From: Bradyrhizobium sp. CCGB12
Lineage (GTDB): Bacteria > Pseudomonadota > Alphaproteobacteria > Rhizobiales > Xanthobacteraceae
Direction: 5' to 3'
DNA length: 64,000 bases
Assembly (NCBI RefSeq): GCF_024199845.1
Contig: NZ_JANADO010000001.1
Location: forward strand, 8,792,001-8,856,000
A program made the position numbers and the translations under genes. How positions within the stretch are numbered: the stretch's first letter is position 1; every line of letters starts with the position of its first letter. The notes beneath the pieces were generated by a model, which was not told the DNA's origin, made no database searches, and worked only from the letters and a program-made list of their open reading frames with translations. Below are positions 27,547 to 35,738 of this stretch, piece after piece.

Positions 27547-28827
27547 TTATTCGGCTGGCTCGGCCTGTTCGATGGCGGCGGGCATCTTGGCCACCGACAT
27601 GAGCGAGCGCGCGACCTGGTTGAGCAACTGGTCGGCGTTCTCCTCCTCGGCCAGGGACTTCGAAAGTAAGGCTACAACCGCACTGTGGCGGAGCTGCTGC
27701 GCGAGGTTGCGGGCGGTCGTATAGGCGGCGATTTCATAGTGCTCGACCCGCTGCGCGGCACCGATGAGCGCCAGGTCGGCGGCCGCGTCTTCCTTCTCCT
27801 CGCCTTCAGCTATGATCTCCTGACCTTCCTCCACCAAGCCCATCATGCCCTTGCAGGGCTTAGCGCGGGCTGTCTTGCCTAGGAGCTCGAAGCACTCAGT
27901 GATGCGTTCGATCTGACCCTCGGTTTCGGCGAGATGCTGCTCGAAGAGTTCGCGCAACTGATCGTAGCGGGCCGCCCCGGCCATCTTAGGAAGGGCTTTG
28001 GTCAACTGCTTCTCGGCGTGCAGGATGTCGCGAAGCTCGTCGAGCAGCAGGTCACCGAGACCGACCTCGTCCAGCGGCGGCGAGCTTTCCGTGACGATGG
28101 CGCTCGCCGGACCCGGATCGCCAACCTGGATGGCTGGAGATTCCGTGAAGACCCAATCGCCCCCCTCGTTCCAGGGGCCGCGGGTGTCGATCTCGCCGTG
28201 GTCGCCAGTGCCGGTGGAATCGTTGAAGAACTGATTTACCAGACCGGGCGTGGGAGCGATGCGACCGATGCTCAAAGCCGGCTTGCCCATGCTCTCGAGA
28301 GCCAGCGTAAAAGCCTTCATGTGGGTGATCTCTCGGGTCATCAGGAACTGCAACGCGTCCTTGGTCCCGGCGTCGTCTGTAAAATTGATCAAGCGTTCGT
28401 ACACGATCTTGGCCCGCGCCTCGGCGGCGATGTTGCTGCGAAGATCGACGTCGAGTTCGCCTGTGATCTTCAGATAGTCAGCGGTCCAGGCGTTGCCCTG
28501 CGAATTGAACAGATTCACGCCTCCGCCGCCCGCGATCGCGATCAAAGGATCGGCCTCGGCGGCTTGTCGGTCAAACTTCGACGGCTTGAGGTGCATGCGG
28601 GCGAGGGTGCCGACCACTTCGAGATGGCTGAGCTCCTCGGTGCCGATGTCCATGAGAAGATCCTTGCGGTCCGGGTCCTCACAATTGATTCCCTGAATTG
28701 AATACTGCATGGCAGCAGCCAACTCGCCGTTAGCGCCGCCGAATTGCTCGAGGAGCATATTGCCGAAGCGGGGGTCCGGCTCGTCGACGCGCACGGTGAA
28801 CATCAACTTTTTTACGTGGTGATACAT
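27547..28827 (-). CDS. manganese catalase fused to a DUF892 (YciE/YciF) ferritin-like domain
   Basis: A 426-residue protein. Residues 1 to about 270 match non-haem manganese catalase (MYHHVKKLMFTVRVDEPDPR; metal ligands expected around the Glu of GELAAAMQY, TEELSHLEV, AEARAKIVYE and REITHMKA). It disproportionates H2O2 in the cytosol. Residues about 280-415 match DUF892: LGDLLLDELRDILHAEKQL, EQHLAETEGQIERITECFE, EHYEIAAYTTARNLA. Both halves are di-metal four-helix bundles. Stand-alone catalases end near residue 300. GAGGG precedes the ATG. No EcfG consensus was found upstream. Confidence 0.88.
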   Translation of the reverse strand: MYHHVKKLMFTVRVDEPDPRFGNMLLEQFGGANGELAAAMQYSIQGINCEDPDRKDLLMDIGTEELSHLEVVGTLARMHLKPSKFDRQAAEADPLIAIAGGGGVNLFNSQGNAWTADYLKITGELDVDLRSNIAAEARAKIVYERLINFTDDAGTKDALQFLMTREITHMKAFTLALESMGKPALSIGRIAPTPGLVNQFFNDSTGTGDHGEIDTRGPWNEGGDWVFTESPAIQVGDPGPASAIVTESSPPLDEVGLGDLLLDELRDILHAEKQLTKALPKMAGAARYDQLRELFEQHLAETEGQIERITECFELLGKTARAKPCKGMMGLVEEGQEIIAEGEEKEDAAADLALIGAAQRVEHYEIAAYTTARNLAQQLRHSAVVALLSKSLAEEENADQLLNQVARSLMSVAKMPAAIEQAEPAE

Positions 28828-29139
28828 GGGGACCCTCGGCTTGTGCGGGAAGGAATAATCAAGCTGAGAAAGGCGCGTAGCGGTCGATCGTTCCTATCGC
28901 GGCAAAGATTCCGAAAGCTTCGGCGTCCGACACTCCGCAGGCGCACGCGGACAGCCGTTAATGGTCAACTGCGGCACCGTCGCCGCCGCTAGGAACCTTG
29001 GACATCTTTGGTCGGTTGTCCGGCATTCATCCTTGCCGCAGAGATCGACCTTGAAAGCACGATCATCGGCGAGTTCGACACTCGGGACGAGGCCGAATTT
29101 GGCGGTGGAGCAGCCAGGAGCGCGGGGTCTCGCAAAGCG

Positions 29140-29455
29140 ACGTCTTCGTGCAGCGGGCAGGCAGCGCCGCGCCGAAGCCCGCTACGAAACCGCGTTGATC
29201 GATCTCATCAACCAAAAACGAGCCGGCAAGACGATCCGTCCGAAGGGAGAGAACGTCGTTGATCTGATGGCGCTGCGCCGCAGTGTCGGTCGAATGGCCG
29301 CTCCAGCCGAGGAAGCCTAGTCGGCGAAGGCGAAGAAGCCGAAGAAGGCCGCCAGCAGCCAAAAAGAGATGCTGATGCCTATCGCGGGCAAGAAGCCGGC
29401 GAAGGACGGATCAGCCAAGAAGCTCGGGGCCAAACCGCGGCGGACGTCGGCCTAG
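29140..29455 (+). pseudogene. Ku (NHEJ) C-terminal remnant, one internal TAG
   Basis: The frame reads ARYETALIDLINQKRAGKTI, then GENVVDLMALRRSVG, the C-terminal dimer/LigD-recruiting end of bacterial Ku. It meets TAG at 29318-29320. The same frame continues SAKAKKPKKAASSQKEMLMP and IAGKKPAKDGSAKKL to TAG at 29453, the usual Lys/Ala-rich tail. The Ku core barrel is missing, and the sequence before ARYE is not Ku-like. A possible GGAAC-N17-GGTT lies at 28992-29017. Confidence 0.7.
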
Positions 29456-29475
29456 TCCGGCCCTTACCGAACGTA

Positions 29476-29500
29476 GGAACCAGACAAAAGGAGACCTGTT
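29476..29500 (+). promoter_or_regulatory. EcfG-type promoter upstream of the 29529 gene
   Basis: GGAAC, 16 bases, TGTT, ending 28 bp before the ATG at 29529. Confidence 0.65.
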
Positions 29501-29528
29501 GCTCCGTCACGACCCTAGGAGGACCCAC

Positions 29529-29783
29529 ATGGACATAAAGGATACTTCGGCAATGACGGAAGCTTCCGGGCTGACGGACGAACAGGGCGGTGTCGAGCAG
29601 ACTTCCGGCCAGAGGTCGGAGCCCAGGGCTGAAACAAGAGGAGGCCATCAATCAGAGCGTTCGCCTTCGCTGGATTCTGCTATGCGCTGGGCGGATCAGC
29701 TGCGTGAGATGACCGTGAAGGCGCCTTTACGCTCGCTCGGTGTCGCGTTCCTACTCGGAGCGTGGTTTGCACGCCGGCGATAG
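29529..29783 (+). CDS. small membrane-anchored stress protein (DUF883/ElaB-like tail)
   Basis: Eighty-four residues. A polar, Glu/Ser/Gln-rich N-terminal two-thirds is followed by a C-terminal anchor, KAPLRSLGVAFLLGAWFARRR, of the kind that ends DUF883/ElaB proteins (a glycine-containing membrane helix flanked by arginines). A perfect AGGAGG lies seven bases before the ATG and an EcfG promoter 28 bp upstream. The first gene of a probable operon with the secreted protein that starts 10 bp after its stop. Confidence 0.7.
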   Translation: MDIKDTSAMTEASGLTDEQGGVEQTSGQRSEPRAETRGGHQSERSPSLDSAMRWADQLREMTVKAPLRSLGVAFLLGAWFARRR

Positions 29784-29793
29784 GGAGGGACAA

Positions 29794-30147
29794 ATGAAGC
29801 TTCTTGCGATCGTTGGCGCTATCTTGCTGGGCACCTTTTCGTTAGCCATGGCGCAAAGCTCTGGAGGCAGTTCGGGCGGTGCCTCATCCGCTGGTGGAGC
29901 AAGTGCGGCCGGTACGAGCGGCGCAGGTGGCTCGACGCTTTCGAGTGGGACTACGCTCAGCGGGACAGGCGGTTCGCCCGACCCCAACACGTCTAATGCC
30001 AAAAGTCACAGAACAACAGGTGAGAGACTCGGTCCATCGAATTCTGATCAAGCCGGTGGGGGATCGCGGCCGACGTACAATACGCCAACTGCAGACGCGG
30101 CAGTCCGGCAACTGGGAGACACTAATCCTGGCATCTTGAAGAAGTAA
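29794..30147 (+). CDS. secreted Gly/Ser-rich protein
   Basis: A 117-residue protein. It has a clear signal peptide (MKLLAIVGAILLGTFSLAMA, cleavage after AMA), then a low-complexity Gly/Ser/Ala region and a conserved-looking tail NTPTADAAVRQLGDTNPGIL. AGGGAGG precedes the ATG. It follows the 29529 gene by 10 bp, so it likely shares its stress promoter. A perfect hairpin begins right after its stop. A larger protein of the same style lies at 30864. Function unknown; likely periplasmic. Confidence 0.65.
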   Translation: MKLLAIVGAILLGTFSLAMAQSSGGSSGGASSAGGASAAGTSGAGGSTLSSGTTLSGTGGSPDPNTSNAKSHRTTGERLGPSNSDQAGGGSRPTYNTPTADAAVRQLGDTNPGILKK

Positions 30148-30173
30148 CGTCGGTAAGGCGCGCCTAGCCGACG
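30148..30173 (+). terminator. strong hairpin after the secreted protein gene
   Basis: An almost perfect palindrome: CGTCGG and CCGACG enclose AAGGCGCGCCT. It begins directly after the stop codon. There is no T-tract, so it may act as a 3' stabiliser or a protein site rather than an intrinsic terminator. Confidence 0.45.
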
Positions 30174-30221
30174 AAGGCGGATTGCGTGGGAAGGACCGCT
30201 AGTGGACTTAGCGGACTGCAA

Positions 30222-30434
30222 CTAGTCCATTTGGATACCGGGTAAGGACAACATCCCGCCGGTCAGAACCGGCGGGTGTCTCTTCCCCGCTATTTCCTTC
30301 CCATTCGGATCGTTCGTTCTCGCAACCGGATTTGTCGATCCTGGACTGCTCAAGCAGCTTGGCCGCTCACGAAAGGAGTTGCCGCCTCCACCCAATCCGC
30401 CTGCACCTGCGCCGCTCCCGGCGCCAAACTTAAT
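30222..30434 (-). CDS. Gly-rich small protein, candidate ATT start
   Basis: A 70-codon frame reading IKFGAGSGAGAGGLGGGGNS, then a polar tail ending GGMLSLPGIQMD. There is no ATG, GTG or TTG at a sensible place. Yet a perfect AGGAGG sits eight bases before an ATT (30432-30434), and GGAAC-N16-GGTT lies 30 bp further upstream. Promoter, Shine-Dalgarno and frame line up only if ATT is the start, as known for infC and pcnB. The alternative is a start codon recently lost from ATG. Composition resembles the neighbouring Gly-rich secreted proteins, but no signal peptide is visible. Confidence 0.4.
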   Translation of the reverse strand: MKFGAGSGAGAGGLGGGGNSFRERPSCLSSPGSTNPVARTNDPNGKEIAGKRHPPVLTGGMLSLPGIQMD

Positions 30435-30464
30435 GGTTGTATCCTCCTGTTGAAGTTTGGTTGC

Positions 30465-30489
30465 AACCGAGCGCCCCAAGCCTCGTTCC
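30465..30489 (-). promoter_or_regulatory. EcfG-like promoter upstream of the ATT-start frame
   Basis: On the minus strand GGAAC, 16 bases, GGTT. It precedes an AGGAGG and the 30434 frame by a normal leader length. Confidence 0.55.
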
Positions 30490-30525
30490 TAAGCAGATGG
30501 AAATTCAAACGCGTCGAGGTGCCAC

Positions 30526-30705
30526 ATGACCCAAGATAGTCCTCTCAAACCTGATGACTTCCCGGTGAAGGTCGAGAATCAGAAGCTGCGAACCCAGAAG
30601 GACGAACCTGTCGCTGTTGCCGAGACCCCAGAGCTCGCTGATCAGGTCGCTAAACGGCTCAATGAGCATGCTCATCAAGAAGAACAGGATCGTTGGTCGG
30701 CTTGA
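30526..30705 (+). CDS. small acidic hypothetical protein
   Basis: Fifty-nine residues: MTQDSPLKPDDFPVKVENQK, then DEPVAVAETPELADQVAKRL and NEHAHQEEQDRWSA. GAGGT lies seven bases before the ATG. The ETPELADQVAKRLNEHAHQEE helix looks like a conserved protein segment rather than chance coding. No family name known to me. Confidence 0.55.
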   Translation: MTQDSPLKPDDFPVKVENQKLRTQKDEPVAVAETPELADQVAKRLNEHAHQEEQDRWSA

Positions 30706-30863
30706 AGACAACCGCGAGTGTTGCGTCCCGCGAGGACGATAGAAGTCACAATCGAAGGAAGAAGGGGAAGGGCGGGAGAGGGACGGCCCCCAAAAGGGAA
30801 TGGGCCACTCAGGAACTATCGCCTCTTTCACACCATTGATCTTCTTTCCATCGGGAGAAGGTC

Positions 30864-31448
30864 ATGAACCGAAAATCTCTTCTTCTTACAGCTGCGTTGT
30901 CCCTGGCTGTTACTCCTGTCCTCGCCCAAGGTGGCGGAGGCGGTGGTGGTGCTGGTGGAGGCGCGGGTGGGGCGGCCTCCAGCGGTGGGGCGTCCGGGTC
31001 ATCCGCGAGTTCAGGCGCAGGCGTCGGGATGTCCAATGGCGCGAGTGGCGGCCCCTCGGCACCATCCGGCATGGGGACCAACAACAGCACAACGGGAGTC
31101 CACACAAACAACTCGCCAATTAGTCCGAACGTTCAGCCGCCGACGCCGAACGGGAATACAGCAAGCACACCTGCGGCCCCAACCAGCTCGGGCACGGGCA
31201 ACACCGCGACTGGTTTGACGGGTACGCAAAACGGGAACGACAAGTCTGGCATCACGGCAACGAACGGCGGCAACAACAACGGCCGGCAGATGACCCCCGC
31301 CGAACAAGCAAGAACGGGCATCAAGACGCTTCCTCAAGACCAAGCTCCCGGCGCGGTCAGTGCTCCAGGCGTTGGCGTCGGTCACGCCGCGAACGGCTTG
31401 CCAATCGGCACTCCGGGCTCCGGGACGAGCAACGTCGATCAGAAGTAG
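30864..31448 (+). CDS. secreted Gly/Ser/Asn-rich low-complexity protein
   Basis: A 194-residue protein. The signal peptide MNRKSLLLTAALSLAVTPVLA is cleaved after VLA. A run of Gly follows, then Ser/Ala/Gly, Asn/Thr and Pro-rich segments, and a tail with GRQMTPAEQARTGIKTLPQD. GGGAGAAGG precedes the ATG. It has the same design as the 29794 protein but is longer. Likely periplasmic or extracellular; no enzymatic motif. A GGAAC with a poor -10 lies at about 30820 and is not convincing. Confidence 0.65.
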   Translation: MNRKSLLLTAALSLAVTPVLAQGGGGGGGAGGGAGGAASSGGASGSSASSGAGVGMSNGASGGPSAPSGMGTNNSTTGVHTNNSPISPNVQPPTPNGNTASTPAAPTSSGTGNTATGLTGTQNGNDKSGITATNGGNNNGRQMTPAEQARTGIKTLPQDQAPGAVSAPGVGVGHAANGLPIGTPGSGTSNVDQK

Positions 31449-31711
31449 CCTTGTCCATGCCTTTCCAGTGAAGGCCTGCTATCCCTGCGTTTTGATAGTA
31501 CTTCACTGAGTGCGCTTGCGCTGAGGAGAGCGGCTGCTCATTCGGCATTTCCGCTGGTAGCATGGCTGAACAACGCTGAGCCTTCGCCATGTAGGCTATT
31601 AGCAGCCTGCCGAGCCGCGAGGCAATGCCGACGGGTGCGTCACCATCAATGGCTCCGCTGCGAAAACTGGATCATTTGGGGCAATGACCACCAGTGAAGA
31701 AGGTATCTGCG

Positions 31712-32248
31712 ATGTCAAAAATTTATAGCGTCGACTGGGCTGACATAGTTATTCCGACCCACTCCATTCTCGAAATGGTCGTGCGTGGTAGCCTCAGCTA
31801 TGTCGCCCTTTTCGTTATCCTGCGGTTTCTCATGAAGCGTCAATCCTCCACGATAGGTATTGCCGACATTCTCGTAATCGTCGTGATTGCCGATGCCGCG
31901 CAAAATGGTTTCTCAAAGGAGTACAAATCGGTCACCGAGAGCATCGTGCTCGTACTCACCATAGTTTTCTGGGATTTCGCGTTCAACTGGCTTGGTTTCC
32001 ACGTCAGCCTTTTCGAGCGACTGCTCGCACCGTTGCCGGTACCGCTGATCACCGGCGGCCACTTGGACCGGCGCAATATGCGGCGCGAGCTTATCACTGA
32101 AGAGGAACTAAGGAGTCATCTCAGGCAGGAGGGGCTCGACGATTTTTCTGATGTAGAAAGCGCATGTGTCGAGGGCAACGGAGAGATCAGCGTCGTCAAG
32201 AAGAAGCGTGACGCTGGTGGAGGGAGCAAGAAAAAGCCGGGTGCCTAA
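31712..32248 (+). CDS. DUF421 (YetF-type) membrane protein
   Basis: A 178-residue protein. Two or three membrane helices fill the first half (SLSYVALFVILRFLMKR, IADILVIVVIADAAQNG, IVLVLTIVFWDFAFNWLGF). A cytoplasmic DUF421 domain follows, with LITGGHLDRRNMRRELITEE and LRQEGLDDFSDVESACVEGN, then a Lys-rich tail. YetF/DUF421 proteins are uncharacterised membrane proteins, some linked to spore or stress physiology. I start at the ATG at 31712, which has AGAAGG upstream, rather than the GTG at 31694. It stands alone on its strand. Confidence 0.85.
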   Translation: MSKIYSVDWADIVIPTHSILEMVVRGSLSYVALFVILRFLMKRQSSTIGIADILVIVVIADAAQNGFSKEYKSVTESIVLVLTIVFWDFAFNWLGFHVSLFERLLAPLPVPLITGGHLDRRNMRRELITEEELRSHLRQEGLDDFSDVESACVEGNGEISVVKKKRDAGGGSKKKPGA

Positions 32249-32355
32249 GACAAGGGGTTGCGCAGCGTGTGAATAAACCCTGCGCCGAATAACAGCCTGG
32301 ATCAGTTGGCTGATTCACGGTCAACTACACGAGCTACAAGCGAGGCGATCGGGTC

Positions 32356-32592
32356 ATGCTGCTCCAGGAAATTGGACTCAAGCGTGGTGGTCCGCGCGGA
32401 TTCTGGCATGGGCGAGTGGATGCCGCGCAACTGGATCGCCTCGTCACGGCATTCCCCGGCAAGGTGAGTGCGGCCGCTGCTGGTTCCGAATCCACGTCCG
32501 CCGTGGACAGCGCGACAGATCAGTCCATGGCCGTTTCCGAAACATCCATCGACGCGATTGAGGAAGCTGTGGGGACGCGACGCCGCCGGTGA
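32356..32592 (+). CDS. hypothetical protein, doubtful
   Basis: Seventy-eight residues: MLLQEIGLKRGGPRGFWHGR, DAAQLDRLVTAFPGKVS, then an Ala/Ser-rich tail. The first 35 residues look protein-like; the rest does not. The upstream bases contain an IS-like 20-mer also seen at 26 kb, so this may be a broken gene at an element boundary. No ribosome-binding site is clear. Confidence 0.25.
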   Translation: MLLQEIGLKRGGPRGFWHGRVDAAQLDRLVTAFPGKVSAAAAGSESTSAVDSATDQSMAVSETSIDAIEEAVGTRRRR

Positions 32593-32819
32593 CCGAGCGC
32601 ACCATCTCGCCCGAGGCTTCGATGCCCCACTCGGTAGTTCAGGCAACCGCTCAGCCGGCGCCGCCGCCGGCCTTTCCCTCTACCCAGTTGCCTCAAGCAC
32701 CGTTCTCTTGGCCCCGACGTGTTTGTACGGGTCGAGCCGGGGGTGACGGCGAGAAGGCGCAGTGACCGCGCCAGGTTGCCGTGAAGCGGCAATCTTGCGC
32801 TTCCCCTGGTAGTTTTGTA

Positions 32820-34516
32820 TCACCGGCACAAGACACAGGTGTCGCCGAAGCGTCTGAAATTATTGAACTTGCTGGCGAATTTTTTGATTTGGTAGGGAGT
32901 CCCTCTCCCGCTACCATCTTTCCCCACACTCCTTGGAGGCGGTTTGGATAAGCCGTTTCCCCAAGAGGAGCGTTGAGCCGGCCCGCTATCTCCACGGTCA
33001 TACCCCAGGCGCCCGGGATCCCGGAAGACGGTGACCGTCTCGACCAGATCTCTAATGGCTTCGGCGGCCTCGCCGTCGCCCCCACTGACACCCTTCGCGA
33101 GCGCCTCCTCGAGCCGGCTGAGTTGTTCCTCATATCGCTTGAGGATGGCCGGATGTAGCGCGACTTCCTTTGCGACTGGTGGTTCGCTCCGCTCTTCAGA
33201 TATTCGGCCGCGTTCGGCACCGAGGGCAGTTGATCGCGGGCCGAGAACGGATTGATCGCCGTGCCCTTTTGCGATCGCATCCACCAGCCGTTCGATTTCC
33301 CGGTTCAATTGAGCGAGCTGCTGCTCAAGACGCTGCCTTTTTGCGTTTTGATGTGATTGCGAGGCGCTTTCGCTCTTCAAGATAGGTCCGCTCGTACTCT
33401 GCGATAACTTTCGGTGCGCGCAATTCGGCCTTTAGTCCGCTGAGAACTGCGCTCTCGACTGTGTCTAAGGTCTTTGCATCAGGGCACGTGCCGCTCTCCG
33501 TCGCCGCTGAGCAGCGAATGCGAACGCGTCCCGATTTGTCTTTTCCATTGGTTGACATGCCGGCGCCGCACGAACCGTAACGGAGCAGACCAGACAGCAT
33601 CCGGCGCGGCCGGCGTTGGTGGCAAGGATGGGTTTGACCGCGCTCGCCTTTGCGTTTCTGAGCCGCCGCGAATAGTTCGGGGTTGATAATCGCAAGATGC
33701 GGCACTTCGGCAACATGCCACTCGCTCCGCGGGTCGGGGCGTGACAGTCGCTTTCCGGTGTCAGGATCTTTCACCATCCTGACCTTGTTCCAAGTAAGAC
33801 GCCCTACATAAAGCTCGTTCTGTAGGATACCGGCACCCCGCTCGAGATTGCCGTTGATAGTCGAGGCATTCCATGCCCGGCCTCGCGGAGGTGATACTCC
33901 CTCCTTGTTGAGATCGTGCGCGATTTCGCGAGGGGTGCGACCTTCGCCGTATTCCTGAGAGATGCGGCGAATGACATGCGCCTCAGCCTCGACAATGACC
34001 CGCTCGCCGCGTCTTCCGGCGAGCGCGGCATATCCGTACGTCAGGCCCCCTTCAGCCAAGCCTTGCTTGACTCGTCCAGCAAGGCCACGACGCACCTTAT
34101 GAGCGTTGTCCTCGCGATAGAGCTGCCCGACCAAACCGCGAAGGCCAACCAGCACGGTATTGACGACGCCTTCATGAACCGCCCGGATCTCAATCCCAAG
34201 AAAGGATAGCCGCTTGTGAATGCCAGCGAGGTCTTCCATGTCGCGGGAGAGACGATCAAGGGCTTCAACGATGACAATATCAAAGGATTTCTCTCTTGCA
34301 TCGTCCAACAGCTGCAGCAAGCCGTTGCGTCCCATTACTGAGCCACCGGAGCGGGCCCGATCTTCATCGGTGCCGACGATGCTTAATCCTTCGCGGCTTG
34401 CATAGCTTTGACAAAGCGAAAGCTGATCCTCAATCGATCGCTCGTTCTGAAGGTCTGTCGAGAATCGGGCATAGATCGCCGCTCTCTTTTTTTGTTCGAT
34501 TGGCTTGCTCTCTCAT
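32820..34516 (-). pseudogene. large serine recombinase, two 1-nt frameshifts
   Basis: The ATG at 34516 opens MREQANRTKK, then an A7 run (34487-34493) shifts the frame. The resolvase domain follows one base off (RAAIYARFSTDLQNERSIED, with the catalytic Ser in RFS). It continues through EALDRLSRDMEDLAGIHKRL, the recombinase domain and the zinc-ribbon GLLRYGSCGAGMSTNGKDK. A second shift near an A5 run at 33345-33380 moves to the coiled-coil tail (AKRQRLEQQLAQLNREIERL). It would be a phage- or ICE-type integrase about 560 residues long. As it stands it cannot make a full protein. Confidence 0.8.
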
Positions 34517-35126
34517 GATCTTCCCTTGCAGCCAGGCGAGCAAGTACGCGCGCAAGGCGTAAGATCGCCTCGTCGGAACTCCTCTGCAAAGGGTAATTTT
34601 CGATCAGCAGGCCGCACGATCGATTCTCTAGATCATCGCGTCACGTTTCGAGGTGCAGGCACCGTCACGAATTGGAAAAACGTGACAGCTGACGATCGTC
34701 TTCGGGATATTGCTTCGAGGATGTTTGGGCGAAAAGCAGCGTTGGAGCTATGCGGGGCAACTCGATGTTGTGGACGCGAAACGGTATAAAGCCTTCGTCT
34801 GTCAAATATCCTGCTGCGATTGCAACTGGCATTCGGCGAAGCCAATAACTGGCTGGGACTATGGCGGGTCATCGCGAGGACTTTCTACATAGCGCGTGCT
34901 GTAGAAGGGCGGTGAACGGCTGGCCGCTTGCAGAAGCTCGGTGTCGCGACGTAGCAACGGGCGTTCAGATCGACTTCTTAGTTGTCGATCGTCATCAAGC
35001 ACGGTCAGCAGCATTCGCTCAACTGCAAGCCGAGCAAGGCTATCGCATCTTGCGTTTAGATCGGGTTGCTTCCGTCATCTGAGTATGACTGGCAGCGGCT
35101 TGGTCAAGTCGATCATATTCGTGTTA
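34517..35126. other. intergenic after the recombinase, degenerate coding traces
   Basis: About 610 bases. A short frame at about 34960-35082 encodes VQIDFLVVDRHQARSAAFAQ followed by LQAEQGYRILRLDR. This looks like the end of a real protein, possibly an endonuclease- or DUF559-like tail, but it has no start. Nothing else is supported. Confidence 0.3.
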
Positions 35127-35206
35127 TCCCGCCGCTCGCGTCGACGCTATTCTGACCCTCTTGCGGGTGCCTCTTTTGAATTTTCCCACTCTTCTTGTTT
35201 TCGATG
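35127..35206 (+). repeat. imperfect direct repeat, left copy (partner at 54992-55075)
   Basis: The stretch beginning TCCCGCCGCT and containing CTGACCCTCTTGCGGGTGCC matches 54992-55075 at roughly 80-85% by eye, in the same orientation. The pair brackets the sox-hyu-ABC-folD-purU cluster. The conserved core can fold as ACCCTCTTGCGGGT (ACCC/GGGT stem). Confidence 0.7.
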
Positions 35207-35738
35207 TCTTGTTTTCGACTGTGTTGAGTTGCTCATCGTTCTAATCTCTTGAATCTCAGGGCGATCCCCCTGGCCGTCAACGCCCTAGCCAGTGTGATCG
35301 CTGTCCGTCTTCTCCAGCACTTCAGTGAACGCATTGAGCGTATCGCCGTGGTGCACGGGTGTGCATAGATGGGAACGAGATCTCGTGAGAAATGCGCAGG
35401 AACGTTGGCTGATGGTCGGGTCCGGAAGCACCGGCCCGTGAGATCGCCAAACGCGCCAAGGCGTTCGGCGCGTCATCGAGGAGGTCCGACGAGCTTCGGA
35501 AAGATTCGCGAGACGTCCGAACTCTAGCTCGCGTGCCAGTCCCGGCCACGGTCAAATGGCTGCAGGCGTGCCGAGTTGCTTGCAGATTCGTTCATATCCA
35601 GGATTCGTGCGTCAGGTTGCAACCTTGCAAAACAAAATCGGGGTCAGCGATCCAGATAACGTTGCTTGATGGGCCGAGCGAAGAAGGCGAAGCATAGGCT
35701 CAAGCGACCACGATGCCAAACCAAGGCAGCCCCACGCT
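35207..35738. other. leader region of the sox operon
   Basis: About 530 bases between the left repeat and soxB with no supported gene. It contains a perfect 12-bp palindrome at 35614-35625 and two TTGCAA repeats, and presumably holds the soxB promoter. Confidence 0.4.
35614..35625 (+). promoter_or_regulatory. candidate operator palindrome upstream of soxB
   Basis: AGGTTGCAACCT is a perfect 12-bp palindrome overlapping the direct repeats TTGCAACCTTGCAA, 113 bp before the soxB ATG. It may bind the LysR-family regulator at 40826-41722. Confidence 0.35.

Noticed and set aside
28992..29017. GGAAC-N17-GGTT ahead of the Ku remnant
   Set aside because: The -10 is imperfect and the gene downstream is only a fragment, so I did not list it as a promoter feature.
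30820..30846. GGAAC upstream of the 30864 secreted protein
   Set aside because: The best -10 is CATT; too far from NGTT to call.
32302..32646. Minus-strand 114-aa frame
   Set aside because: Arg/Ser/Gly-rich shadow composition, no ribosome-binding site, no family.
34487..34493. Programmed frameshifting at A7 in the recombinase
   Set aside because: A second independent shift at the tail makes simple decay the better explanation; kept only as a remark.
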